The position numbers and the translations under genes are program-made. Below the pieces are notes generated by a model. That model was not told the DNA's origin and made no database searches. It was given only the letters and a program-made list of their open reading frames with translations. This document shows positions 11,225-21,697 of a stretch of DNA of 64,000 nucleotides, piece after piece. The stretch is from Theropithecus gelada (taxonomy: Eukaryota; Chordata; Mammalia; Primates; Cercopithecidae), in the NCBI RefSeq assembly GCF_003255815.1, contig NC_037680.1, forward strand, positions 25,328,304 through 25,392,303, given 5' to 3'. How positions within the stretch are numbered: the first letter of the stretch is position 1; every line of letters starts with the position of its first letter.

Positions 11225-11880
11225 AGGATTTCCAAGAGATACCTGTATGCCCATATTCATTGCAACATTACTCACAATAGCCAAGATAGGAAAACAACCG
11301 AAGTGGCCAAGGACTGATGAATGGGTAAATAAAATGTGGTACTCATATAAATAGAATATTATTCAGCCTTAAAAACAATTCTGCCGTTTGTGGCAACAAA
11401 GAGGGACCTGAAGGATATTATGATAAATTACATAAGCCAGTCATAGAAGGACAATATTTTATAATTCCACTTACATGAGGTATCTAAAATGGTCAAACTT
11501 ATAGAAGCAGAGAGTATTGGAGTGGTTGTTAGCAGTAAGGGGGTGGGGGAAATGGAGAGTTTTTCTTCAGTGGGTATAAAGTTTCAGTTATGCTGGATGA
11601 AAAAATTCTAGAGTTCTGTACAGCATCATGCCTATAGTTAACAATAGGGTATTGTGCATTTTCTTAAGAGGGTAGATCTGATGTTAAATGTTCTTAACAC
11701 AACGAACAAAGAAAAAAGAAAGCAAAATGAATACAAGAAAATTTTAAGAGGTGTTGGATATGTCTATTATCTTGATTGTGGTGATGGCAACCCGGGTGCA
11801 TGTGTCTGAACTCATCAAGTTTAACACATTAACATAAGCAATTTTTTGTATATCCACTATACTTCAACAAACCTGTTAAG
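11225..11880 (+). mobile_element. L1MA/L1MB-type 3' end, 5'-truncated
   Basis: Begins in the end of ORF2 (CATTGCAACATTACTCACAATAGCC, GAATGGGTAAATAAAATGTGG) and continues into the L1MA/MB 3'UTR (GTATCTAAAATGGTCAAACTTATAGAAGC; ATCTTGATTGTGGTGATGG; TATACTTCAACAAACCTGTT). The ORF2 remnant is out of frame. A diverged TGAATGAATAAATAAG tail follows. Confidence 0.88.
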
Positions 11881-11904
11881 GAATGAATGAATAAATAAGT
11901 GAAT

Positions 11905-11978
11905 AAAAGGCTTATTGAGGGCAGATACAATTCTTAGTGCAATGCCTTGTGTTTGATAAGCACTCAATTACTACCATT
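11905..11978 (+). mobile_element. Possible L2/MIR terminal fragment
   Basis: TTGAGGGCAGATACAATTC followed by TAAGCACTCAATTACTA resembles the L2 terminus (GAGGGCAGGGAC ... GTGCTCAATAAAT). Weak match. Confidence 0.35.
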
Positions 11979-12214
11979 CCAATTTTGATTCAGTTCACAC
12001 ATATTTTACCATTCTCTTATACTAGTCTGTTCAATAATTTAAGAAATACTAGTATATTTATCTTTAAAAGAACATTTTTAATTTATTGCAATTCCAAGAA
12101 ATATAACCATAAATTTATAATCATTAGTCTTAAATATCTTTCAATCTTTTAAAAAATAGGAATTGCCATTAAAACATATAATAATAATTCCTGTGAAAAC
12201 ACTGACACATTTGT

Positions 12215-12400
12215 AAACTGTTTTTCAGCACTTATTAATCTCATTTGTTTCTCAGAGCAACTCTGAGAGTTTGACTGGTGTCGCCAAAAGTTTCTATATT
12301 TTTCTGAGGTAACAGATATTCAGAAGAGTTACATAATGAGTCCAAAATCATACATACCTAATTAAGACAGGCCTTATGATTTGAAACCATTACACCTTTC
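12215..12400 (-). mobile_element. MIR SINE, antisense, diverged
   Basis: Reads TTATTAATCTCATTTG, then TTCTGAGGTAACAGATATTCAGAAGAG, TTACATAATGAGTCCAAAATCATACA. This is the antisense of the MIR core and arm (cf. AAACTGAGGCTCAGAGAGGTTAAGTAACTTGCCCAAGGTCACA). Confidence 0.65.
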
Positions 12401-14189
12401 ACTACAATATGTTTATCATATTTCTCTCATAAACTTCAACAGTCTTAGAACAAACTGTTCCTTATACTATTTGATCCGGCATCCCGCAGTCAAAGTCTGT
12501 ATGCCTCATTTTTCTTGAAAATTTCTAGAACCTATGCATTTATAGATAGAATTTTGTTGATTACATCTTGCATATTTATCACTAACAGTAGGGGATTTTA
12601 TTTTTCATGGCCCCACTATCTATGACAATTAAGAGTCAAATGCTTATACAAAGCATTTATAAAATGTAATATATTTTTTAGGTTCTTTCTTCTGATAAGA
12701 CAAACCTGAATTTTTTTTTTCACTAAAGTTGTAAATGTGAAAAAAAATATTGTTTTCTGTTCTGTCTTTCTTTTCCAGCATTTGTCTTTACAGGTTTTTC
12801 TGGAGTTTTGTTTCTATAGAAGCACTTTGGATCATAATTTATGAGGTAGGTTGAATCAGATAATAATGCGTGCCATTTATACTTTATCATACTCACATAG
12901 CTTTATGGGTGTGTACCTTAGAGGCAGAGAGGCAAATTTTTATTAACACATGTTTATACATAATGGACCAATTGGGAAGTGGTAAGAAGTAATGGCTGTG
13001 ATTTACATAGACTAAGAAATGTCTTAGAGCACCTCACCCTGTCTGGAGTCCCCACTGTGACAGATGAGCCCATGCCTGTGGGGGATGACAGCATGCTATT
13101 TATGGCATTTCCTTCTGAGACAATTAAGTAACATATGCCAGGACCATAGGGATTATCTTTGAGCTACACAGTATGTAACTCTATCTGAAGAGAAATATAA
13201 TATTTTACAAATTTGACAAACCATAAGAAAGCTTAAATTGATTCACCCATTTTAATAAATACAATAACTTTTTTGTGCCTCAATAAGATTTATCTCCTGA
13301 TAAGAGAATGTTATAAAACATTAACATATTATATATATGTATTATTCAGAAAATATGGCATATTTATTTTGTGAGAGTGTGATCTTCATAATGAACTCTT
13401 ACATAGGCCTCTTATTTTAACAACTGCTTTATCTTCCTCTATTTAAACCAAGTCAAATGGAAAAGTTGGTTCATTGTAGAAATAAAAACTAATTTCTTAT
13501 GGTGCTATTGCACTATTACCCTGCATGCTACAGTTTGGAAAAGATGATGGGTTGACTGGGAGTAATGAGGGCTAAGGAAAGGAGGAATTAGATGTTAGGA
13601 CCAATACACTGTTGTAACCTTGTCCTCAGTAACATAGTGACTCAATGCAGTGCTGTGTTTATTGGGAGCATTTATGTGGTCCAAACTATGGCCTCTACGA
13701 AATTTAGGTTTATTGTTTCTATTTTATTATAGAAGTCATTGAGGTCTAGCGAGGTTTATTTAAAAATTCAAGTTCCAATGGGAAGTTGATTACAAATTAG
13801 AAATTACACATTAGGAAATGCTGGGATTAAAAGGTCCACTACAGGTTATTTGGCATAATTGCCTCATGAGGTTTACAGGTCTGCACAGTCTAGCTCATTT
13901 TCTTGGCGCAATATAGAAGCTCAAGAAGTATTCGTTAGATGCATGAAGAGAGAGGAAAAGTTGTTCTCCTGGATGTCTTCTCAGATTTCTTATCTCACTC
14001 AAGTTGATTTATGACCTGATTCTTCTTGTGTTTCTGAAGTTCATACTGCACACCCATGGCCTTCCACAAGTAATTATACTTGTAATTCTTGGTATTCTAT
14101 GGCGAGGTGTGTATGAGGTCATCACTGGTAAGTGATTTCTATTATGGTCTAGTTTTTAAAGACCTCTATAAAGTCCAGTTTCCAAAAAC
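12401..14189. other. Mostly unique sequence
   Basis: No gene recognised. A short stretch at about 13905-13950 (GGCGCAATATAGAAGCTCAAGAAGTATTCGTTAGATG) resembles the end of an L2 or MIR element, and the rest is unassigned. Confidence 0.45.
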
Positions 14190-14329
14190 AAAGAGGAGGG
14201 AGGGAGGGAGGGAGGGAAGGAAGGAAAGAAGGAAGGAAGGAAGGAAGGAAGGAAGGAAGGAAGGAAGGAAGGAAGGAAGGAAGGAAGGAAGGAAGGAAAG
14301 AGGGAAAGAAAGAGGGAAACAAGGACAAG
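14190..14329 (+). repeat. (GGGA)n/(GGAA)n polypurine microsatellite
   Basis: Starts as GGGA units (14197-14216), changes to GGAA with one GAAA-type interruption, then about 17 uninterrupted GGAA units (14231-14299), and decays to GGGAAAGAAAGAG. Open frames across it on both strands are periodicity artefacts. Confidence 0.97.
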
Positions 14330-16316
14330 TAGATGTGAAAAAGCAACTATAAAAGAATTAACTGACTTTCCTGGCAGCCCAAGAAGTTCTTGTTTGGTCT
14401 TTCAAATGGTATCAATTTGGCAGAGTAACTTTATAACAACTTTAAGCCTTAAGGCTGTGTATACTACATCATTCCTTATGATACTACAGTGAAATGGTAT
14501 TCCTATTTTGCCAGTTGAACAGGTGAAGGACCATGAGACTGAGTAGTGCAATAGTGACAATATTAGATTTGAATATCAGACCCATAGATCTTGCAGAGGG
14601 CTTTGTTGGGTTTATGATAACTTGATATGTAAGAACATCTTTATTTATAGAGGGCTTTGCCATTGAGAAATTATTTCATACATAACCATTTAAACTGTGT
14701 CTCACTTTCTTTAGTAACAATTTTTTTTGCTAGAATCTATGCAAACTTTATAATTCATCAAAAAATAAAGAACAAATTCCTTCACTTTGTGTTATTCAAA
14801 AATCCACCTTACATGCATTGTTTATTCCTCCCTGCCTTCTCCTATCCTTTATTCTGTCTTTCTGTCTCCTTTCTTCTACTCATATTTATTGAGTTTCTTC
14901 TCTGAGCCAGAGCCTGCAGTAAACACTACTCTCCTTCATGCAGGCAACTCTGGACAGTTCCTCCTGGTCCCCTGAAATCCACACCCTTAGAATCACAGCA
15001 CTCCTTTGATTCCACAATCTCAAAGATTTTCATACAGAAGAATAAGACAAAGTAGCATAGAAAATATTTATTGGCTAAGCTTCATCCTCACTGATTTTCA
15101 TTTCTATGTCTCCTCCCGTCTCCAAAAGATGGGAACGAAAGAAAAAATAGAGGCAGGCTAGCTGTATTTTTCACTCTAAGAGTAGTCTAATATTAATGTA
15201 CAACATCGATACTGAGAGAAAAAGAGAAAGGGGTGGTTATACTAAAAATCATAATTTGTTGAAAATGAATACATCAGGCAGTAGGGTTAGAGAATATTGT
15301 AGTACCTGGCACACTGGTGCAAATACAGGGTCTTTTACAAGTAGGACGTCATGAATGTTGTCCCTCATATATTAACCACTTAAATAAGTGGATTTCCATC
15401 AATTATTTCTAATTATATGCACTTTCATCCAATTAACAAAAGCCGACAATGATGTAGTCTTGCAACATAGGATTTCATTTTCCCAGCATTTTTCACCCTT
15501 CATTTTCACTCTTTTTCAATAGAAGCCTTTCTTATTTTTAATAATTACTCCTGTGTTAACAAAAATAAACTTCCTAAGAAATAATGACTCAGTGACAAGG
15601 CTAGATATAAGGCCTAGGAATCCTTGAATGATAAGAAATATACAGTAAATGTATTTATTTGAAGGATATTTGGGGTTCTCAAGGTTGTAGGAAGACTGGA
15701 GAAATAGTAGTGGACAATGGTTAGGAAAAATATACCTCTGAAGGCTGTGAAGTAGGAGGCTCAGCTATCAACAATCCACTGGGATGGATAGATCAGAACA
15801 GAGCCTTCCATTAATTATTAAACTCTTTTTCTGTTGAGTACCTTGTGATACAAGACCCAGTTAGGGTCATTCAGCTGATCCTAGAACAGGGTTTAGTGCC
15901 CTGGCTACCAAGAAGGGACAGCAAAAAGATTTCCCCTTTCAGTTTCTAAAGTGGGAGGGAGAGCATGGCCTCGAAGTTACTGTGGCAAGGGTACTGGAGG
16001 CAGGCAGTGACAAACCCTAAAAGAGAAAGACAGGTGGATACTAACAAAAAGTACTATTTATTAGAAACTATAAAAAATAAGAGGAATGTGCAGTGAAAGT
16101 AAACAATGTAATTTTCAGAGTTCTATTCTGACCTTGGGAGGGAGAGCATGGAAGGTAGCAGAAATGAGAGATCATTAAAACAGTGTAGAATCCCAATTCA
16201 GAGTCAGCCAAAGACAACCTGTCATTCACAGTAGTAATTTTATTAACAATTAATCTGATATTTGGGACGACATGATTTTAAAATTGTCACCAGATTGTTT
16301 CAAAGAAGGACTTGGG
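14330..16316. other. Mostly unique sequence with one L2-like trace
   Basis: About 14878-14935 (CATATTTATTGAGTTTCTTC, GCCAGAGCCTGCAG) resembles antisense L2 end sequence. A 16-bp direct repeat, GGGAGGGAGAGCATGG, occurs at 15953-15968 and 16135-16150. No gene recognised. Confidence 0.45.
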
Positions 16317-16598
16317 GGCCAGGCGCAGTGGCTCATGCCTGTAATCCCCGCACTTTGGGAGGCCAAGGCAGGTGGATCACGAGGTCAGGAGATCAAGACC
16401 ATCCTGGTCAACATGGTGAAACCCATCTCTACTGAAAATACAAAAAATTAGCTGGGCGTGGTAGTGCGTGCCTGTAGTCCCAGCTATTCGGGAGGCTGAG
16501 GCAGGAGTATCTCTTGAACCTGGGAGGTGGAGCTTGTGATGAGCTGAGATGGCGCCACCACCGTACTCCAGTCTGGTGACAGAGAGAAATACTCTGTC
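16317..16598 (+). mobile_element. Alu element, AluSc/AluY-like
   Basis: Starts GGCCAGGCGCAGTGG and carries the GATCACGAGGTCAGGAGATC box typical of AluY and AluSc, with many private differences. Its A-tail has expanded into a long purine microsatellite (next entry). A possible imperfect duplication, AAGAAGGACTTGG before and AAGGAAGACTCGG after the tail (10 of 13 matching), is obscured by the repeat. Confidence 0.93.
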
Positions 16599-16604
16599 AA
16601 AAAA

Positions 16605-16660
<56 letters not shown>

Positions 16661-16712
16661 NAAGGAAGGAAGGAAGGAAGGAAGGAAGGAAGGAAGGAAG
16701 GAAGGAAGGAAG
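16599..16712 (+). repeat. (AAAG)n then (AAGG)n array from an Alu tail, with one undetermined base
   Basis: The Alu tail runs into AAAG units up to 16660. Position 16661 is N, and then about 12 AAGG units follow to 16712. The N sits exactly at the change of repeat unit, so the true length and junction are uncertain. Confidence 0.97.
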
Positions 16713-17515
16713 ACTCGGATCCAGTTTTGTGGTATCTCAATGCTTATTCACATTTCCCCAAGATAGCAGGCTCATCATGAATGACAGAACTTCTCCCAGG
16801 CCCTCTCCTCACTTATTCAGGGCTGCTAATGCATCTGTAGTCTCACTCGTTGAGTCCTCAAGAAGTCCTTCAAAGCAGCAACCAAAGGAGATCGGCTGAT
16901 CACAATCAATGAAGTGTTGGGGGAATGCACATAATAGGTTTACACACGAACTCAGAGTTTAATTATTTTAATTAATTGACTGTTTAATAACTGGATATTA
17001 AGCTAATAGTTTTTAAATACAACTTTTAATTTTCAATGGCTATGTTGTAATTGTAATTCAATTTATTTCATGGGAATATTCAAAAAGCTTTCCCTCTTTA
17101 TGAGCCTTTCTTTACTCCTGTAAACTAACATAATACAATATCTTTAGTTTCTAGAAACTTATTTTGTTTCTAGCCTATGTAAGCTTGAGTCAGGAAGTAT
17201 ACCTTGCTTATGTTGGCATATTTAATTTCTCTCTTTGTCTCTCTCTGTATGTACATATATGCCATGTAAGCACACTGACATGTTGAAGAACTACAACCAA
17301 ATCCCCAATAGTGTTCAAGCAACAACCTCTCACTAAAATAACAAAAATATTGGACACTTATGAAAAATTCTCAAATATCCAACAGTCTAAAATAAAATGA
17401 CTGTTTGTAGTATTGAGAAAATTATTTATTTCTGTTTTTTAGGCAAAACATTAAAAGTATACAATGTGTAGAGAACGGTTTCTCTCCTACTCTGAGGATA
17501 TGTACAGTGCTACAA
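16713..17515. other. Unique A+T-rich sequence, nothing recognised
   Basis: Contains the TAATTATTTTAATTAATTGA block at about 16960-16980. No gene or named repeat recognised. Confidence 0.45.
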
Positions 17516-17680
17516 CCACATTATAGGGAAATTTATCAAAGCTAAATGCAATTATAAATATGCCTGTCACTTGACTCAGGAATTCTCTTTCTGGGAATTT
17601 ATTCTACAGAAATTCTGTTACCGATGCATAAAATAAGAACATAAGCGGATTCACTAGGACATTGTCAGTAATATCAGAAA
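17516..17680 (+). mobile_element. Old L1M 3' region, left part of a split copy
   Basis: Reads CACTTGACTCAGGAATTC, TTCTGGGAATTTATTCTACAG, then CATTGTCAGTAATATCAGAAACTGG, the expected L1M ORF2/3' text (ATTCCACTTCTGGGAATTTATCCTACAG ... AATAGCAAAAGACTGGAAACAACCC). The match breaks at the RPL17 pseudogene and resumes after it. Confidence 0.75.
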
Positions 17681-17689
17681 CTGGGGAGC

Positions 17690-18357
17690 CACTGCTCTAC
17701 CTCTTCCCCTAAGTGGCCTGAGGTGATCTTTGAAAATGAATCTCTTGATTTGCAGGACTTCGCGGGGTTTTCTGTGTCAAGTGAATCATTTTCAAAGACC
17801 ACCTTAGGAGAGGTGAGATTCAAATCGTGTTCATTTAAGAACACTCGTGAAACTGCCCAGGCCATCAAGCATACGTACGTATGAAAAGCCACTACCTGAC
17901 CTGAAAGATGTCACTTTACAGAAACAGCGTGTACCATTCCAACATTGCAATGGTGGAGTTGGTAGATGTGCCCAGGCCGAACAGTGGAGCTGGACACAGG
18001 ATCGGTGGCTTGAATTTTTGCTGCACATGCTTAAATATGCAGAGAGTTATGCTGAACTTAAGGGTTTACATGCAGATTATCTGGTCATCGAGCATATTCA
18101 GGTGAACAAAGCACCCGAGATATGCCTTTGGATTTACAGAGCTGATGGTCAGATTAACTCATACGTAAAGAAGCCCTCCTTGCTGCATTCAGATGCCGCA
18201 TCCTTACTGAAAAGAAACAAATTGTTCCTAAACCAGAAGAGAAAGTTGCACAGAAGAAAAAGATATCTAGGAAGAAAATGAAGGAACAAAAACTTATGGC
18301 ACGGGAATACATTCAGCATAAAATAAATGCAATAAAAGTGAAAAAAAAAAAAAAAAA
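17690..18357 (+). pseudogene. RPL17 pseudogene: RPL17 (uL22) processed pseudogene, 5' piece inverted
   Basis: RPL17 encodes ribosomal protein uL22 of the large subunit. From 17815 the plus strand reads intronless RPL17 cDNA. HFKNTRETAQAIK is the expected text at the start, and the frames then give LKDVTLQKQ, NGGVGRCAQA, EFLLHMLK, LVIEHIQVNKAP and, out of frame, the KKKIS/KQKLMARE end. Two AATAAA hexamers (18322, 18331) precede a 17-base A tail (18341-18357). Decay includes loss of about four codons after the GRW motif, frameshifts near 17870 and in the last third, and many substitutions. The start of the protein is not upstream in sense. It lies on the minus strand at 17738-17786, reading SLDTENPAKSCKSR against RPL17 SLDPENPTKSCKSR. 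The longest sense frame (144 codons, 17847-18281) is a mixture of true and shifted frames and is not functional. The left boundary is uncertain. Confidence 0.92.
17719..17806. repeat. 24-bp imperfect inverted repeat around the inverted RPL17 block
   Basis: The left arm 17719-17742 and the reverse complement of the right arm 17783-17806 match at 21 of 24 positions (shared core TCTTTGAAAATGA). The 40-nt loop holds the RPL17 amino-terminal codons in antisense. GAGATTC is present at both the end of the inverted block (as GAATCTC, 17738-17744) and the start of the sense block (17815-17821). Confidence 0.85.
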
Positions 18358-18610
18358 CCGTGGAAACAGCCCAAATGTCCAGCAATAAAGTAGTAACTTA
18401 ATGAGTGTGGTATATTCCTATAATAAAATGCAGCTTTTAAAAGAAACGAAACAGACCTCAATGTACTTATTTGGAAAGATGGCCAAGATATATTACAAAG
18501 TAAAAACACCACACTAACAGTATGTATAATTATATTATATCATCTATATGGTTGTATATGTAAAGGAAATATTTCATAGAAATTTACAGAAAGCTAAAAT
18601 AAAAATGCTC
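18358..18610 (+). mobile_element. Old L1M 3' region, right part of the split copy
   Basis: Resumes GTGGAAACAGCCCAAATGTCCAGCAATAAAG, then TATTCCTATAATAAAATGCAGC and AAAGATGGCCAAGATATATTAC, matching L1M 3' text in the same orientation as 17516-17680. Short similar sequences at the two edges (GAAACTGG and AAACCGTGG) may be the insertion-site duplication of the pseudogene. Confidence 0.75.
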
Positions 18611-18989
18611 CCTGAGGAAAAGATTAAGTGTATTTCTTCATTTATATTGCTGCATTTTTTAACCTTTTCAACATATGTATATATCAACCTTACCTTCAGA
18701 AGAGTTTAAAGACAAAACAGGTATTATAGTGTAAAATGAACAAATCCGATTACAAGACAATGAACTCAATGTATTTCTAATTTTGTTAAAAAGTAAGATT
18801 AATTAAAAACCTTTAGTAAGGTGTAATCAAAATTTAACAATGTTTGTAGGTGACGGGAACTTGTTTTCTATGCTTCTCTTTATTTCTAAAAATCTACATA
18901 ATAGAATTGTGCTGTTTTTATAATGATAAAAATACATAACAGCATATCCATGTATAAATGATTTAGGTATTATTATGCATGTTATTGAA

Positions 18990-19289
18990 TTTTTTTTTTT
19001 TTTGACAGGATCTCACTCTGTCAGCCTGGAGAGCAGTGGTGTGATCATGGCTCATTGCAGCCTCCACCTCCCGGGCTCAAGTGATCTTCCCACCTCAGCC
19101 TCCCAAGTAGCTGAGACTAAAGGTGCATGTCACCATGCCCAGCTGATTTTATTTTTCTTCTTGTCTTTTTGTAGACACGGGGTCTTGCCATGTTGCCCAG
19201 GCTGCTCTCGATCTCCTGGACTTAAGTGATCCATCCACATTGGCCTCCCAAAGTGCTGGAATTACAGGTGTGAGTCACCACACCCAGTC
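18990..19289 (-). mobile_element. Alu element, AluJ-like, antisense
   Basis: T run at 18990-19003, then GACAGGATCTCACTCTGTC, GGGCTCAAGTGATC in both arms and GCCATGTTGCCCAGG, ending CACCACACCCAGTC. The GGGCTCAAGTGATC form marks the older J group. No clear duplication found. Confidence 0.93.
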
Positions 19290-19665
19290 AAGGAATGATT
19301 TGTTTTAAATTTATTGTAATAATCCCATGGAGATTTTAGAGACCATTTTATAACTTGTGATAACTTTAAATTTGTTTTTCTCAAACACCTATTTTAGTTT
19401 GCTCACAATATACACCAAGCCATTTACACAAAGGAAATCTCAATATTAATATCCTATAATGAAGGTCAACAACATGCAAAAATTTAGATTCTCGGTATGC
19501 TCAAGAAACTTGAAAATTAACTCAGCAATTTGACAAAAAAAAAAAGAGAGATTCTCATTTATTACAGCAAAATGGAATGAGAAGGCAAATATATTAAGAC
19601 AATGGTGAAGTCAATAGGATGCCAGAAAATGAATGTGTTCCTGTGAGTATTTTTCAAACACATGC
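19290..19665. other. Unique sequence, nothing recognised
   Basis: No gene or named repeat recognised. Confidence 0.45.
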
Positions 19666-19832
19666 AGCAATAACAGTGTGCCAGCATTTTTCTAAGCACA
19701 TAGCAAATATTGAGTTACCTCATCTTTATAACAATCTTAGAAGTACATATCATTAAAATTTTTATATTTTATGAATGAGAAAACTTTGTTTAGAGAAATT
19801 AAGTAGCTTTCTCAATGTCAGGATTCAAAATA
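19666..19832 (-). mobile_element. MIR SINE, antisense, diverged
   Basis: GTGTGCCAGCATTTTTCTAAGCACATAG, ACCTCATCTTTATAACAATC, ATGAATGAGAAAACTTTGTTTAGAGAAATTAAGTAGC: the antisense MIR order with the core box recognisable. Confidence 0.7.
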
Positions 19833-20799
19833 ATAAAACACATTTTTGATTGAATCAACAAAAGGCCATAGGAACCACTGTAAACAAAGAAGTATTTATT
19901 AATGAGTTTGGTAACTTGTAGATACCATAGAGTTCTGCATGTACTATGATATTCCATAGGACAATATCTACATTTGGGGTCACTTAAGTTACCTACCTGC
20001 CCCTCTCCAAGTCCCATGCTATAAGTTTATCTGTCAGATGAGAAGTTTTCTATTAAATAATTTGTAAGAATTCTGAAAAGATTCTACCACTCTGAGCTAT
20101 AATCTCAATATATTTCCCTTATTTAACTCAAGTTTCTTTAATGTATGGATTATAAAATTGAGTGATTATTTCAAGTCTTGTGTATAATGATATGTCTCCA
20201 GGCCAGCTTCACTGAGGAGATACTGAATAAATTTGATGTCTCCTCTCATCTTCTTTACTAATGTTGGCATTTCAGTCTTTTCCTCTGTTGTTTATTTGGT
20301 GTCACAGTTTCTCAGCCATGAGTTTTTCGTTAGAAGTCAGCTTGAATATGCCATTAAAATGTTCATTAAAAAGGTTCTTCTCTCATGTATATACATTTTT
20401 GAAAATTTATCTAGAACATTTGAAGATGGAAAGAAAATTTAAAGAAATTATTCTCTAACAATAAAAGTTAGTAACCATGAGATGTCTTAGTGTCCAGTGG
20501 TTTTTGCCGTATTCCATTAAACTCACCACACAAAGAAATCTTGTTAATGTTTTCAGAAGAATCTCATTAAAATTATTGGTTTTAAATTTCTGGCAGAGTT
20601 ACAACATGAATATATGTCACATACAGTGTCTTGCTATCCGGAGGAAAAACTACTTCTAATTTTTATTCAGATTCTGGTACATTAAAATAAAGTAGTAATC
20701 CATAGACTACATCTAATTATTCTTTGTCTCCTGCACCTTTTCTTACTGTCTCTTCCCTTATCCCCATTCTGGGCAAAACACACACATTTCATTAGTGAC
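19833..20799. other. Unique sequence, nothing recognised
   Basis: Several 60-73-codon frames overlap one another here without motifs. No gene recognised. Confidence 0.45.
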
Positions 20800-21012
20800 T
20801 TGAGCAAAACTACTTGATTTGAAATCCACTTCCTGCTCATATTGGCCATGTACCCTTGGGCAAAGTTCTTTAACCTATCTGTGCCTCAATTCCCAATTCT
20901 ATAAAAAGGGAGCCATAATAGTACCCATGTCCAAGAGTTTCTGTGAGGATTGAGTAACTTGATATACATAAAGTACTTACTTAGAGGAGTACCTGGCACA
21001 TAAAATAGTTAT
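20800..21012 (+). mobile_element. MIR SINE, sense
   Basis: TTGGGCAAAGTTCTTTAACC, TCTGTGCCTCAATTCCC, GTGAGGATTGAGTAACTTGATATA and AGTACCTGGCACATAAAATAG follow the MIR consensus from the core through the LINE-like tail. Confidence 0.88.
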
Positions 21013-21337
21013 ATAATAGTTTGTCATTTACATTTCACAAAGATTAAACTTGTCATACTATAGTTTAATGTAGTTCTATAGAACTTATTTTAATTATTAT
21101 TGTATTATAAAACCAATATATGCTTATACTGAAAATATGAAAAAATACAAACACAAAGATTATAATATCTTCCTTAGCTTTTTCCCATACGCAGTTAGAG
21201 TCAATACTTTAATCTTATTGTTTACAGGCACATTAAAAACAGCCATATGCCATTTTTTTCTGAGAATAAATAAGTACAACTTGAAAAAGACTTGGTTAAA
21301 ATTATGAAAGGTGAAGAACATCTACTCCCACTCCACC

Positions 21338-21697
21338 TGATATGGTTTGGCTGTGCCCCCCCACCCAAATCTCGTCCTGAATTCTCACGTGTTATGGAAG
21401 GGACCCTGTGGGAGGTAACTGAATCATGGGGGCAAGTCTTTCCCATGCTGTTCTGAAGATAGTAAATAAGTCTCATGAGATCTGGTGGTTGTATAAAGAG
21501 GGGTTCCCCTGCACAAGTTCTCTCTATTTGCCTGCCACCATCCATATAACATGAGGCTTACTCCTTCTTGTCTTCCACCATGATTGTGAGACTTCCCCAG
21601 TCATGTAGAACTGTAAATCCATTATAAGCCTCTTCCTTTTGTAAATTGACCAGTCTTGGGTATGTCTTTGTCAGTAGTATGAAAACAGACTAAAACA
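21338..21697 (+). mobile_element. THE1 5' LTR (ERVL-MaLR)
   Basis: Begins TGATATGGTTTGGCTGTG and ends GAAAACAGACTAAAACA, with the characteristic CCACCATGATTGTGAG and the promoter-like TATAAAGAGG at about 21494. It is 360 bp and lacks the GTAGCTCCCATA insert of THE1B-type LTRs, so it is closer to THE1A (tentative). The flanking CCACC at 21333-21337 pairs with CCACG after the 3' LTR. Confidence 0.96.

Noticed and set aside
14089..14352. 87-codon frame of repeated EGRK and matching PSFL frame on the other strand
   Set aside because: Produced by the periodic GGAA array.
17847..18281. 144-codon frame as a possible functional ribosomal-protein gene
   Set aside because: It lacks the protein start, which is inverted upstream, has a multi-codon loss and frameshifts relative to RPL17, and ends in an A tail without introns. 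It is a processed pseudogene.
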